From assembly GCA_001051155.2 (NCBI GenBank), contig JYIP02000009.1, positions 1,674,001-1,738,000 of the forward strand: a DNA stretch of 64,000 bases. The letters run 5' to 3'. The position numbers and the translations under genes are program-made. This DNA is from Chrysoporthe austroafricana. Lineage: Eukaryota > Ascomycota > Sordariomycetes > Diaporthales > Cryphonectriaceae. Of this stretch, positions 52,262 through 64,000 are shown in pieces. Within the stretch, counting starts at the first letter, position 1; every line of letters starts with the position of its first letter. Under the pieces are notes generated by a model that ran no database searches, was not told the DNA's origin, and saw only the letters and a program-made list of their open reading frames with translations.

Positions 52262-53480
52262 TTACAGATAGTACGGTCCTGCATGGCGTTGACAGCCGGG
52301 GAGGTAGGGGACAGGCTTGATGCGGTCGAGGTCGAAGTCGTTAGTTTCTAGTGAGAGTTCGAATCGCAGAAGATCGCCTCGAAGGGTGCCATGACCCGTT
52401 CGGGAGGGAAGCAAGCGGGCAGCGGGGAGATTTTGTACTGTTGATAGAAAGACAAGCATGAGTTCTTGGAGGTCTATATAGTAGTTAGAAGAGCTTAACT
52501 TGAATAATACTGGACTGGACCGTCTGTCTTACCTTCTCGGCTAAGCGCGTCTAGAATACAGGAGATGTTCCTGTCCTTACAAACCGATTTGAACGAAGTC
52601 CTGAGGCATCAAGTCCATTCCCAATGGGATTGCCTTCAATGATCTCTGACCGCGACTGATCTGCCATTGCGGATGTGACGGCGCGGCAGACTTGATCTAC
52701 GATAAGCGTATCGTCGGGACTGTCGGCGAGGGCGGCATTCAGGAGAGGCTTAATGTGGTCGAGATTGAATTTGTCGGAGCTGGCGGCGTTCAAGTTTTGA
52801 ATATCGGTACGAAGGGCAATGCAGCCTGTCTTTGATGGCAGCGACTAAATCGCAGGAAGGCGCTGTAGGCTCGAGAGAAGGTCAACGGCGAGGCTTTGGA
52901 GATCTATGTAATAGTTAGAGGAACCTAGCTTGAATGTTACTGGACCGTCGTACCTTCTCGGTCAAGCTGACCAAGCGCGTCTGGAGTACGGGAGATGCTC
53001 TTAACTTCGCAAAGCGAACTGAAGCGCGGGCGGGTAAAATCAAGATCAAGGCCTTTTCCGATAGGACGATTAGCAATGATCTTTGATTGCGATTGATCTG
53101 CCAGGGTAACAGACCCTGCCTCCACGAGCACGATATTCCAGATCAATCCGTTGGGTTGGTTGAAATCTGCATTCAGGCGCGGGTTGATATTGACATGGTC
53201 GAGGATGCCGTTCTCAGAACAGACCGCGGAAAGGAATGTGTGGAGATGGTTAGGGATGTCGAAGCTCGTCCTTAATCAGGCTGGCAGACCGCAGAAAGGT
53301 GTCGGAGTGATGATGGGAGTTCGAGAGCGAGGTCCTGTATATCTGCTACCAGTCAGAGGGGCGCTAATACAGGACAGGTGAGGTGAGGTGGGGTGCATGG
53401 TTTGCATTACCTTCTGATTCCAGGCGCCTAGCCCGTCCAGAGCGCAAAAAGTGCCCAGGTATCCAAGGTGCCAGGTGCTG
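52262..53480 (-). pseudogene. Tandem relics of a FunK1-type kinase N-terminal module
   Basis: The minus strand carries at least three related, decayed units in a row. Unit near 52490-52262: YYIDLQELMLVFLSTVQNLP, later FELSLETNDFDLDRIKPV. Unit near 52920-52551: YYIDLQSLAVDLLSSLQRLP, later KFNLDHIKPLLNAALADSPD, DDTLIVDQVCRAVT. Unit near 53260-52937: HVNINPRLNADFNQPNGLIW, SVTLADQSQSKIIANRPIGK. The order YYIDLQ...FDLDxIxPLL...LIWDQVYxAVT recalls the N-terminal part of fungal FunK1/Sgk2-like kinases. No kinase catalytic core (HRD, DFG) is visible. Frames are broken by stops and shifts. Confidence 0.45.
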
Positions 53481-55357
53481 TACGACAGAACTGTCGTCGT
53501 GCTCTGTTACGAGGCGAACTCGGAGGCGTCTCCTCAGGTACGGGTTTAGATATGGTCTATGCGTATCCCATCCAGCCACATGCCAACCGACCACTCAGCC
53601 ACAGATATCTTCATTCCCTCACCATCCCGGGATCCACAAAGATTTGGTCAGGGTCGTTTAGTAGCGTGTCAGGCAAGCTTAACGTAACAAAACTTGCCCT
53701 TAGCCGTGCGACACACTTGGCTGAAGAGATTCTAGAGACAGGTTAGTAGAATTTCGAGTTTTGTCTAGTCGGACAAAGCGTCAAAGGAGGGCCACCTACT
53801 ATAATGACAAGTGGCTGACCATAGTGTGCTCCAACGTTTGACCAAGCAGGGGAAGGCCGGCCCTTGGCTCCACCCAAGGGAACGGATACGATTACGTAAC
53901 CATACTGAACACGTCGCCAACGGCTTTCGTGTGTAAGCCAGTTCGTGCTCTCTCGAGACGTTGAATATCAGTGTCATTATCGTTATCCAGTTCGTGCTCG
54001 TGATACTTGAGAACGGACACAACTCGCGATGCTCTCCGCATCGCGCGGCAGCATCGTACGCCTTCGCCTTCGCCCCGCACACGATCGCGGAAGGTGCAGC
54101 AGGTATGACTCGCATGAGACGGGCTATTCCCACCTTCATGAGCGTCAGGCTGAGCGAGGTCTTCGCCCGGCGGGCAGCGCAGCCTCACCCCTTTTACTGC
54201 CCTTGCGCGGGACGGGAACAAGTGGGCTCTTTGGCTGCTGCCTGTCTCTCTGCAAGGTATTTACGAGCTCACTAGTAGGGATGATGCGCGCGAGCTGATT
54301 CGTGATGATGGCTGGATCAGCACTCAGCCGAACAAGGAGTTCTTTATGGCAGGTTGACGAGTTGTGCCATGCTGGACGGAATACGAGGATAGGATCAGGC
54401 TCCGGGTGGAAACGCTATGCAGACAACGCGTATGCATGTAGCCTTTCCCGCGAAGCGACGTTTACCCGACAAGAAACTTGAGCATAGAATTAGAGTCTGC
54501 TATATCGGCCTGCCTTTGCATGCCCTCTCCTATGTTCTGTAGTCTGTGGACAAATGGATAATGCTCAGACAGAATGCATGTTGTATTATCATTTATATCT
54601 CGCGGTCGGATAATTGTCCGTGGTACGTGCCGTGCGGATTTATTACCGGGCCCACACCACCAATATCAGATTGAAGCTTGGTACCTGGCTGCAGCTCTTC
54701 AGCACCTTAAGATCAGCCCGAGCTGAAAGTGTCTGGGAAATGGTAAAGGCTGCCGGAGTGATCACAAGGGATATTGGAGTGAACATATCTTGCATGGCAG
54801 GCTCCTCCGCGTCTCCGAGGAGATGTTGGATCCGGGAGCACCAATATTTCGGGACCTCGCCGGCGCTTATGCAAAAATCCTGAGAGCTTGAAGATACCTG
54901 CGAGATATCCAAGCATTGAATCAAAGTCAGGGCAAATCAACGTTAAATCTGCCTTAATTTTGCACGAGGATATTATTTTTGCAATAGTCACAAAATTCGT
55001 TCCCATGATGACTGGTTGAGTATCCGTGTGGCGTAGCATCAGGTCGCTCCGGCTGCAATGCAGGTCCATTGCAGTGCTGGTCGGAGCCTTCTTAGGGAGT
55101 CAATGGATATTTAGGTCCATTTTATTGTTCAGCGCAGTGGGGTCCTGTGCCAGAGGCGGCTGACCGCTGGATTAGCAGTGCTCCGCGAAGCATTCTCATA
55201 ATTACAAACCCCCATCTGCCGCAACCAGCTCGAAAGGCTGAGTATTCTCTTACCTGATTCTAAAGAGGCCACACAATTGGGAATCGAGGTCTTCCGACCA
55301 ATTTTGTTAATTTCGTACTCTTGAATTGTCGAAACTCAGTCATTTTCACCTCCCAGT
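53481..55357. other. Gap without a supported gene
   Basis: Short frames only. A fragment near 54260-54360 (ELTSRDDARELIRDDGWIST) and another near 54370-54420 (RVVPCWTEYEDRIRLRVETL) look like pieces of a decayed coding sequence but cannot be assigned. The right end holds the promoter of the large CorA-like gene. Confidence 0.35.
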
Positions 55358-58300
55358 ATGGATCAAGGACCCCAAGGGGATCACTCAGATCAACCTACTC
55401 CGGCACCCGGCCAGCTGTCTCAAGAGAGTGACGCTGCAAACAATGCATCTCCGCATGAGTCTGTACTTCCTTGGAAGTTCCAATGGGAAGACTCCCCCCC
55501 TGGGCAGGAAGTGGAGCAGTACATCTACGGTCGGTTCTCCTATACACATCACTGCATCTGTGCATCGCCCTGACTTGACCATGAAGGCAAGAATGATTCG
55601 ACGAAAGACAATCCTACCCAAGACCACGCTTCCCAGGACACCTCGACCAAGAATACGCTTACCCAGGGCTCGGGGTTTAAACAGCCCTACGCGCACAGCG
55701 ATGAAGACCACGGCATCGGAAAGCCACCCCAAACTCGTGGTGCTAGAGACACTTTGTCTTTCGGCGACCGGGGCACGACTGCCACTGCCGGCGCCTATGG
55801 GCAGCTGGTCCATTTCAGTCAATTCCTCAACTGCGGCAGTTCGGGGATGTTTTCCCTTGATCACGAGGATGTCGGAGAGCCAGCCTCTGGATTATGGAGG
55901 CTAGATAGCTTGGAGACGATAGCGAGAAGCGATTCACAGTTTCGTACGTCAGACTCTAGGTACGGATTACATTTCCCCGATCTAGGGCCACCAATGTCAT
56001 TTCCAGACTTGAGTTGGGTCCACTGGAGGTGGCCACGTTACGAATACAAACAAGGTGCCTTCGAGGCAGCGAAAGGTCTAAGGCTCATCATCCAGTGGAT
56101 GGTACAGGGTAATATCCTGTTGCAACATTGCATTCTGGAGAATTGCGGTGGTAGGCCTCTCACTGTTAAAGCTTCCTTTTCCAAACAGATGGTCATCCGA
56201 GATTTGGATCATGCAGACATAAATTATAAATTCAACAATGTGGAGCGACGGAACGACCTCAGAGAGCGCGGCATGCGACCTGGCCCAAGGGGCTTCAGCT
56301 GGCTGTGTTCCCGCAAAGGTCATGATGGCAAGGGTCATGATGGCGATGCCGAGCAACATCCTCGACCAGAAGACTCCACAGTACCATGGGGAGTAGCTGC
56401 AGTGGTAGCGCTTTCGGTCGATGGAACTTTTCAAAAGTTTGACTCAAGCTCATGGAACCTGAAACTCAGGGGCACAGAATCCAATGAAGGCACCGTCGTG
56501 AAGAAGGTAACTGTGGGTTACAAGATGATCAAGGTCTCGGATTCCACAGACTGGAAGGCTTGCACCTTCACGAGAGAAGAGATGGCACCAACGTCGCTTA
56601 ACAAAATTGCAGCCTCTACGACACATTGCCAGTCATATCCTCAACGAAAGAAACAGTCGGTGTGGACGATGTCGACAATTCCAAATGCGAGTACATCGGA
56701 GGAAAAGAAGGACCTTGTGGATGATCCCAAAGCAGAAGCATACAGTGAATCATCCCAAATCGACTCACTCGACTTCGCATTATGGAGAAACCTTGAGCAC
56801 ATTCTGTCTGTCTGTGCTATCCCTGTACCAGAGCCTCACTCGCAGGGTGCGGAACAAGAATCCAATCTGGATACCTGGGCAAAAGTGGTACCCGTGGCAT
56901 TGACGTGTGGTGACATGTCAAGCCACAGGGTTTGCACGTCCTCAAGTTTGTGCGTATCTCTCCTTGATTTACCCAAAGTCTTTTAGACGCAGGCTATTGA
57001 ACTCCTTCTGACGATCTTCGCAGCCTCGCTTTCAGGTTTCTGGTCGAAGCTGCAAAGCGTCTGAATAGTCTTCCACAAGACAAGTACAGAGCAACTTATG
57101 TGCAGTCAATTCTGAAGCGTATCCATGAGACATGCCAGGGGCATCTCAAGTGGCTGAGCCTCTGCGAAAAGGAACATGAATTTAAGGTTTTTCCAGCTAA
57201 TCACTGGGTCACCGGCAAGAAATTCGCGCATTTCCCCTCCAGTACCTCATGGACTCCGCGAACTCCCTCTGCTACATGGGAGGACCATGGCAATGAATGG
57301 ATCACTCCAAATGGTCCCATTGACACTGCTTTTCAGATCCTAAAGGCAGCAGATTATGCGAGCCTAATCAGATACCCGACTACATATGATATACCAGAAT
57401 TACCGAAATTGGTGGCAGCTTGGGCATCACCATGGGTGCAAGCGCTCCATAAATTCGACAAACGCGGGAAGTATACATGGCCCCATGCCAGGAATGAAGA
57501 GTCCAACGTCTTCAGGCTCAGCGATCATGTATGGATCTGGATGGCTTTGAAATCGTTGGAAGATGATGGAGTAGATGCCTGGTCACTTCTGCAAAATGAA
57601 CAAGATGGGAATATGTCTCTTAGGCTCAGGGTGCTTTTCGGGTTTGGGGATGAATTTGATGTGCGCGTGTTGTGGAGAACGCTGGGGGCCAGCAAAGTTC
57701 AGCGCGAAATCCTCCGTCGCTTTACAACCCGGGACGATAAATCCCAAACGCGAATGCTTGCCATGACCCGGTCTTTGCAAAGTTCCAGATTTTGTTTCGA
57801 CTCTAGCGACACCGTTGTGTTTTACGGACAAGCTCTGGGGCTCTTCAACACTGAGGATCAATCAATCCGCGAGCCATGGGAGGAGACTCTCCAGTCTCAA
57901 CTCAGATACGAGGGAAACCAAGACTCAGAATGGGGTGATACTTTACGTTACGGTCTTGAAATTCTTCTGCGAGCTTCGACCGTCCCCATCAAGAACACAA
58001 CACCAAATACGCAACTCGAGAATGCTCGCAGGGTCCTTATCAAGCATAAAGTCCCGAAACAGCGACCACGGTGTACTCTCAGGTCCCTAATCGAACGCAC
58101 AGCACCAGATGAGCGACTCAAGAATGCGGCGAAAGTTGTGCTTGATACCATGAGCTTCAGTGGTTTCTTCCCCGCAAGGTTGGACACAATGACCAAAACC
58201 CCTCTGAGCTTACTAGAGAGTTATGCCTTTGGGGACTGGAGTATAGACTATCACTTCTACTCCAGCTTTGAAATCCCTCTCATACTTCTCACTAGTGCTG

Positions 58301-60628
58301 AGGCCATATTTTCCGATTCCCAGAAACGGAACCCATTCAGAACGCCACCCTTCTCAAGAAAGAAGAGCACCAGGCTCAACAGCCCGTCAGAGGGGTCCAA
58401 GAACTCCGAAAACCTCGTGGAGATTGACGATGAATGGCTGTTCGAATATCCGCAGTTTCTTGAGGATAGATCGACTCCTCCAGATGAGCTAAATAATATC
58501 CACCTCATAGAAGACTTCTTCAACAACATTAACCGCGACGCGACACGGCAAGTGAATGCGGCTGATGACCCCAAGAAGTCAGCCGAGATGCAAAAGCTAC
58601 TCGACCACAGCACGGGTTCCAAATTTACGGTAATTGACATTTGCGGTAAGAAAGATACAAGACTGAGGAGGTTGATAGAGAAAGAGAACGGAAAATCATA
58701 TCGTGTTTTCGATCTGCCTGCAAATGCTCGGAAAGCCATTGCGAGTCCACGAGCTGCTGCAGATTCCAAAAAGCGTCTTATTCACTTCTACCGCGGCAAT
58801 CTCAAAGACGCTTTCCTGTGCTATGTCTGTACGCAAGGACAGGAGCAGGACAATATCATGGACTTCTTCCAACGGCACAACAACTATAGGAAGTATTTCT
58901 ACGATTATTGCGCAAGGACGTCAAATACATGGGAGACCGAGTTTCACCTGAGCTTTTACCAGCTGGTGGATGGATCCGAAGATCCGTGCCCTGGTATATC
59001 TCTGGCCCAGGTTATAAAATTTCCAGGAAATGGATCAAAGTTAATTGCGCGGGCAGCAATCGGCTTTCGCTTCGATGGCGACCTCTTTGACCGCTATTGG
59101 ACGGGTACTATCCTTGAAGGTCTTCCTATCACAGAAGAGACACTGTTTATTGATGGAATCAAAGGCAGTATCGAGTCCAAAGAATGGCGACAGAGGAAAG
59201 TGCTTGAGCGGCAATTGCTTTCCATGATGCTTTCGAAGGTGGCTAAATACACCAGGAAGATATTGGAGGAAGTCAAAAGCGAGTTAGGTGTTGAAGGGAG
59301 CCTCTTCTATTACTCCATATCCAGCAGCGATGACTATGCTTCATGGAGCGCTCGCTGGAAGACATACGAGCCAATTCTTCAGATACTCGAAGATGACCTT
59401 GTAGCGACGTAGGAGTACATTGGGCAGTGGAAACGCAGGGAGGATGATAGGGGCAGTGTGAGGCCGCGATGGAGCTTGAACGATGAGCGGAAGTACCGCG
59501 AAGCCATCAACAAGGAGATCCGTGCATTGAGACGCCATATAGATCGGGTGCGCCACATGCGGAGCGATATACAGACGCTGCGCCAGTTTTACAAGGACCA
59601 GCTTACGAACGCCCGGGAGGACATTGATTTCCGCGACAATGTCAACATTACATACTTCACACGTATGTAACTATTGTTTTCGCCCCACTGGGTTTCGGCG
59701 CCGGCATTTTCAGCATGAACGGAGCTCCGTCGGGTGCCGCGCTACAAGGCATGGTCATCTGTGCTCTGATTGCTCTTGCGCTCACTGCAGTCGCTCTCGG
59801 CAATGCCAAGTCCGTGGGCGCTGCCGCCAGAGGCATCTCTAACGGGATCAAGAAATACACCAAAGTTGCGATGGAGTCCAGTCTGATGAACAATGACATG
59901 AAAGGTGGCGAGGAAAAGCGTCAGACGAAGACCGCTTCCACTGAGATGGAGGTGACCAGAGGCTCATGGCATCTGACGTTCTGGCTTGCCTACCTTCTCC
60001 TTGAAATTCCCGCTAAGAGAGTCGCGGTCGCCTGCCGGATTTTGGGGGGAGAGCGACTAGAGAAATGCATGAAGACCGAAGACCGACAAGCTGGAGTAAG
60101 CAGTTCAGCTGGAGCAGGCAGTACAGCCGGAGCAGGCAGTGCAGTCGGAGCAGGCAGTGCGGCCGAAGCAAGCAGCGCAGGACGCCAGGCCTCCCTTCAC
60201 AAGATGGCCAACATTCTCCGCGTTGTGTTCGCGGTTGTCCTTCTGCCCTTTGTCTCGATCACATGGATCTTCCAACTGCTCGTCTGCAACGTCGCAGACG
60301 GTCTGATATTTCTCGGAGGTGAGCGAAGACGATCACTACTCGCCCTATTGCTTTGACTTAGGTTTTTGATCGCTTGCTAACATTACATCCAGCCTGGCTG
60401 CAAAGAAAAGTTGGTCGCAAGCAGGAACCCGCAGATACGTCCGTCAAGAAACTTATAGGTCAATTGACAGAGCCACCGCGACCTATACGGACGCTATACC
60501 ACGGATGGAAAAGTAATGACGGCAGCGATGAGAAGAACAAGGACCAGAAGGATGCAGCAAATCTTACTCCCGAAGACGGTGTCGTGCCTCAAAACGCACC
60601 CGCTGCGGAACGGGGCTCCGGAGCTTGA
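55358..60628 (+). pseudogene. Very large fungal CorA-like membrane protein, two lesions
   Basis: Start ATG 55358 (MDQGPQGDHSDQPTPAPG). Introns 55530-55586, 56950-57023 and 60319-60392 all preserve phase. The long soluble part (LSFGDRGTTATAGAYGQLVH, YKFNNVERRNDLRERG, FLAFRFLVEAAKRLNSLPQD, EFHLSFYQLVDG) belongs to an uncharacterised fungal family; the C-terminus is CorA-like: LRQFYKDQLTNAREDID,FRDNVNITYFT, then VTIVFAPLGFGAGIFSMNGA with an SMNG in place of GMN, a second helix (MVICALIALALTAVALGNA) and two more hydrophobic segments. Lesion 1: TAG at 59410-59412 between LVAT and EYIGQWKRR. Lesion 2: an extra AC at about 59659-59662 shifts the frame inside the conserved YFTYVT. Both sides remain open, so inactivation is recent or a sequence error. 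Without the lesions it would be about 1690 aa. Confidence 0.7.
60098..60182 (+). repeat. 18-bp coding minisatellite in the CorA-like gene
   Basis: About 4.5 units of GCAGGCAGTRCAGYCGGA encode AGS(T/A)AGAGSA-type repeats in a loop between two membrane segments. The Ala/Gly/Ser loop may vary in length between strains. Confidence 0.8.
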
Positions 60629-61349
60629 GACTTCGGTATTCCTCTGATTCAAATCTTGGAAGGGCAGACCGCTGCGGTGTAATGGCCACTGCTCGTCATC
60701 CCTCGCATGTTTGGAGGTCCAGAGCGAGTGGAACCTGCTTGGATGGTCCAGGCATGTCAAGCTTCGGGTGCAGCCTAGGCATGGTCCTCGCATTCATAGG
60801 TTCCAACGTCATCTGCGCCTCAGGAAGAAAACCTTTGCTGGGTTGTGGATTCATCAGGCCATAGACACACGCAAGTGAAGGTCTAGTGACCCCGCCTATC
60901 ACTGGAGTAGGAAGCCACGAAGAAGTTGCTGTGGAGCCTAGATCTGTCCGAGGGGGCATCTCGCCGTCTACTTAAATCACTCAGACGATATCCGCGGCGG
61001 CCTGTTGCGGCAGCATCTGATGGGATGCGACAGAGACGCAGTGCTCTCCAGCCAGCATCAGCATCGAGTCTCGAAATGTTTTTGGGGGCTTCGAAGAAGC
61101 ATCGCTGGATATTTGGGGGGGGGGGTATTTGGGCACGGTTTCCTCTACTTTCAACATCCTACGGTGCGGTGGCCTAGGGCCTGAAATAATTTCGCTTCAT
61201 TCCAAATTCATGCCCAAACTTATTAGGCGAATCGTTAGTCTCAAATCAAATGGTTTCCTGGATCATAGAGGCCGTGAAATTCTCGGGCATGTTGTTGCCA
61301 TCTCGCACGCAATCCGCCATTTTTGCAAGATTTAATGTATGGCTTGATT
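60629..61349. other. 3' flank of the CorA-like gene; no gene
   Basis: No coding content seen. A run of nine or more G lies at about 61116-61125. Confidence 0.4.
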
Positions 61350-61930
61350 CAATGGACCGGAGTACGGGCCGGAGGCGGCTTGCCGCTTCCGGGCCGGCCG
61401 GAGCGGAGTGTTCTGAACTCTGTTGTCTACAAATAATTCCTGAGGAGAGATTGGTTAGTTTTCGAAATGCGAGGGAGCTACTGGTCGAATTCCACGTGCG
61501 GATATATCTACAGGTTTAATAAAATCCTACGTGATGGTTGAAGAGGGTAGTTGAGAAGGAAGACGTGCTATTGCGATTTCCTATTCAGGAAATCTTGGTA
61601 TGGTGAGTGGTGGTAGGTGGTAGGCAATAGGCGGGCGCCGTACACAGGCAAAAGGGGTCCAGGGGGTCCGCCCTGGGATATTGCCAGAGCTTCTGAAAAT
61701 TGAAAATACTGTGTTTACATACAAATAAGCTGTACCAAGCTGTCGAACTTAAAACCAACACCACCGCTATCACTATTGATAGCACTATCGCTATCGACAA
61801 CGGCGTCGCTATCACTATAAATAATGCTATTGGCATCCATTTCAGGCAAGTAAGCTTTCATAACCCCATTGCTCGTTAATAATACACAAAGAACACTCCG
61901 CTTCCGGTCCCATCTTCGGCTCTGTTGATT
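61350..61930 (+). mobile_element. MITE-like element, copy 2
   Basis: Same order of blocks as copy 1: CAATGGACCGGAGTACGGGC at the left end, GGGCCGGCCGGAGCGGAGTG, ACAAATAATTCCTGAGGAG, TTACATACAAATAAGCTG, irregular CGCTATC-type repeats and CCGCTTCCGGTCCCATCTTC at the right end. The inverted ends are more diverged than in copy 1. An extra ~75-bp block around 61480-61560, shared with the partial copy at 49.7 kb, is absent from copy 1, so copy 1 carries an internal deletion. Confidence 0.75.
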
Positions 61931-62064
61931 ATTTATCCGCTCATTTGCCCGGCTAACAATTGAACTCACGAGAATACTAGCTGGTAATTAAATGAGTCGT
62001 TTAAGACTATTTTACTAGGTCATGATGGAGACATGGACAGCTGAACTACGGGCATTTTATCACC

Positions 62065-62649
62065 ATGGGTACGGCAAATCGTTTTCTGAAAACATCGTAC
62101 AGTACGGACGTATATTGGTGCCAGCCCGGTGGAACGAATGTGGACCTCATGCGCGGGAGATCGATATCATGGGCGCAAGACCGAATGTGCCTACCTACAG
62201 GAATTCCAATCTCCCGAGCGCTGTCCCTTGGTCTGGGGGAAGAGGTAGACCAATGTAGCCACAACAGACTAGAGACAATGACTAAGGCCCTCATGTTCTC
62301 GTCAATGTTGTACTCTCACGGATGCGTCTGTCACGTTCGAGTGCGTGATCCGCAAGCGTCAGTAGCAGATCGGTGGGACTATGGAACTGCATGCAAACTG
62401 ACCGAGGTGCGAAAGTCACCGCAACAGCACTGCTTCTTTTGCGGCTATAACAGGACATTCAGTTTGATAGAAACTTTAGAAGGGTTCCTGCTGAATAGGA
62501 CGTCTTGGCCAGACCTCAAGGCCAGATATGGTGACCTGAATTTGAATCCATATTTCATCTCTCCACTCTATTCTCGTAATTTTATAGATTTTGGCTGGAT
62601 GATGTTATTTGATGTTCCTTCAGAGACCAAGGACATGACATTCAACTGA
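62065..62649 (+). CDS. Open frame of 194 codons, unknown
   Basis: MGTANRFLKTSYSTDVYWCQ to TKDMTFN, with SHGCVCHVRVRDPQ, QQHCFFCGYNRTFSLIETLE and FGWMMLFDVPS. Several Cys/His could form a small metal site but no known pattern fits. No intron is obvious and no homologue comes to mind. It may be a decayed gene with a fortuitously open frame. Confidence 0.3.
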   Translation: MGTANRFLKTSYSTDVYWCQPGGTNVDLMRGRSISWAQDRMCLPTGIPISRALSLGLGEEVDQCSHNRLETMTKALMFSSMLYSHGCVCHVRVRDPQASVADRWDYGTACKLTEVRKSPQQHCFFCGYNRTFSLIETLEGFLLNRTSWPDLKARYGDLNLNPYFISPLYSRNFIDFGWMMLFDVPSETKDMTFN

Positions 62650-63316
62650 AAAGTCTCCGTAGCGTCGTGTACGGGCCATGTCTCCGCTGCAGTGCTTGCG
62701 AAGGGGCGGGCTGATCTCGGGGATGATAAGGGGTGAATTAAGCTTCTGATTGTAATTAATACGTACAGTACCCTGAATCAACGATATAACCAAGCAGGTC
62801 GTCTTTTTGTGGACATTCTGAAATCCGTTTCGAGGTCCATATGTTGGTGAAAACTAATATTCTGAGCTATGCTGCTCGAGGCCTTGGGTTGATGGGATCT
62901 AAAGACACTCTAATTATAAGGCATGTCCGGCTTGAGGTCTGTAGTCTTTTACAAAATGATAACTTTATTCGTTTTTGTTTGCTTATTCCTGTCCATAGTG
63001 TATAGTTGAGGACTGCCAGGTTATCTTTATCTCCCCGGAGATATGTTGAATATATAAACACGTGCTACGACTCAATTGTGTGCTTCGCAGCCAGTCTGTA
63101 TCTTGACAGAACGGGACTTCTCAGTCATCAGCGGCAGCCCCTTGATTGCTTCCTGCCCTTTTGTACTGTTTTTCGTCAACGTGTGACATCGAATTGCAGC
63201 AGCCTCCAGCGTCCGCTGCAGTTCTCGTATTATTAGAATCGAACCCTGGCGTTATTCCTGGTCCGAAGGTACAACGGGCCCCTCGTAGGCTCGTTCATCT
63301 TCAGGACCATGCTCTT
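62650..63316. other. AT-rich gap
   Basis: No supported gene; it forms the 3' flank of the membrane protein gene to the right. Confidence 0.4.
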
Positions 63317-64000
63317 TCAACTATCACCCAATTGTTGACTGATTCTTAGACCCGCGAGGTCGAGATCGTCGCCCATTGTCTCTGAACCATGTTGAGAATG
63401 CCCATGAGACATGTGAAATGCGCGTGTATCTGACAGTGTGTCGGGGAGGTTCGAGCGTCCGGTCGATTTCGGTGGAATGGGGCTGGCTCGGTTCGTGGTG
63501 GAGCTTAGACGTCCAACAGCGGCGTGATGCAAGCCGCCTTCATGCAAAGCCATGTCAGAGCGATGACTGCCTACATGATCGTGGAATGTGACCCAGTAGA
63601 CCATCAGGGCGGAGAAGAGAACTGAGCGTTAAGGTATTAATAGGTGCTAGGATTCTCATGCGGCATCCAGTGTGGAAGAGTAACGTGACGAGAAGTATTA
63701 TATTGCAAGGCAGGCCAAGAAAACTCACCATCGCTATTACAGCACAGGAGACATAGCCACCCTGGCTCACCATCGAGAGCTGTTAAGACGGACAAATTTC
63801 TGTGATAGAGAGATGGTAAGTTTAGCTGCTAGGGCATTTGAAGGCCGACAGCGCCGAGGACTCACACAATGCTACTCAAGAGAGTGCAGAGAGACCCAAT
63901 GAATGTCCGCACTGCCACTCTATGGACTTTTGCACTCCACTGCGTTTTCTCTTTGCTCCTGAAGGAATGCAATGCTAGCGAAGAGATCGTCAGTAGTTTA
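63317..64000 (-). CDS. Fungal integral membrane protein, 3' part (cut by window edge)
   Basis: Three exons in phase: 64000(partial)-63867, 63799-63729 and 63621-63317. They read SKEKTQWSAKVHRVAVRTFI and GSLCTLLSSIV, then NLSVLTALDGEPGWLCLLCC with NSD, then VLFSALMVYWVTFHDHVGSH and a His/Ser-rich cytosolic tail ending LRISQQLGDS. The pattern (RVAxRTFIGS...LLSSxxNL...L.GEPGWxCLxCCNxD...LFSALVxxWVT) is that of the last helices of a widespread uncharacterised fungal multi-span membrane family. Upstream helices lie beyond the window. Function unknown. Confidence 0.65.

Overview
The window reads as nuclear DNA of a filamentous ascomycete (Pezizomycotina, most likely Sordariomycetes). Genes lie on both strands without operons. 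Short GT-AG introns of about 43-120 nt can be placed by frame continuity. Families typical of such fungi are present: CMR1, Mtf2-like, fungal HNH_2, Zn-cluster, FunK1 and fungal CorA-like proteins. Several frames are broken almost only by TAG and TAA, often where Gln or Trp is expected, the footprint of repeat-induced point mutation (RIP).

Layout. 0.6-4.05 kb is a conserved divergent pair: CMR1/WDR76-type WD40 protein (minus) and an Mtf2-like mitochondrial protein (plus). 4.1-26.75 kb is an accessory island. It holds two diverged copies of one gene module: a SNF2-type ATPase on the minus strand, and divergently a proline-rich Cys-cluster gene X followed by a smaller Cys-cluster gene Y. Module 1 (5.8-13.2 kb) keeps an intact 1047-codon ATPase. 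Module 2 (17.6-24.1 kb) is a relic. Between them lies a RIP-broken, intron-containing histone H3 variant with CENP-A-like traits (16.06-16.73 kb), and beyond module 2 an RIP-broken F-box gene (25.0-26.7 kb). 26.8-34 kb has an HNH_2 gene, a MITE, relic frames and one two-exon gene of unknown function. 34.9-45.3 kb carries an MFS transporter, a small unknown gene, a GNAT acetyltransferase, an atypical Zn-cluster protein with a late nonsense codon, and an intact TauD/TfdA dioxygenase. 48.2-55 kb has a conserved fungal GT-like protein, a MITE remnant beside a carrier-protein relic, an intact F-box gene and tandem FunK1 relics. 55.4-60.6 kb is one very large CorA-like membrane protein gene with a nonsense codon and a 2-bp frameshift. 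A third MITE copy follows, and the 3' part of a membrane-protein gene runs off the right edge.

How the genes may work together. The duplicated module plus H3 variant looks like a chromatin-directed selfish or accessory system: SNF2 remodeller, DNA-binding-like Cys-cluster proteins, H3/CENP-A-like histone. That is inference; the sequence shows only co-location, duplication and decay. The MFS, GNAT, Zn-cluster, dioxygenase and carrier-protein fragments at 35-50 kb could be the scattered remains of a secondary-metabolite cluster. Exon coordinates are hand-derived.
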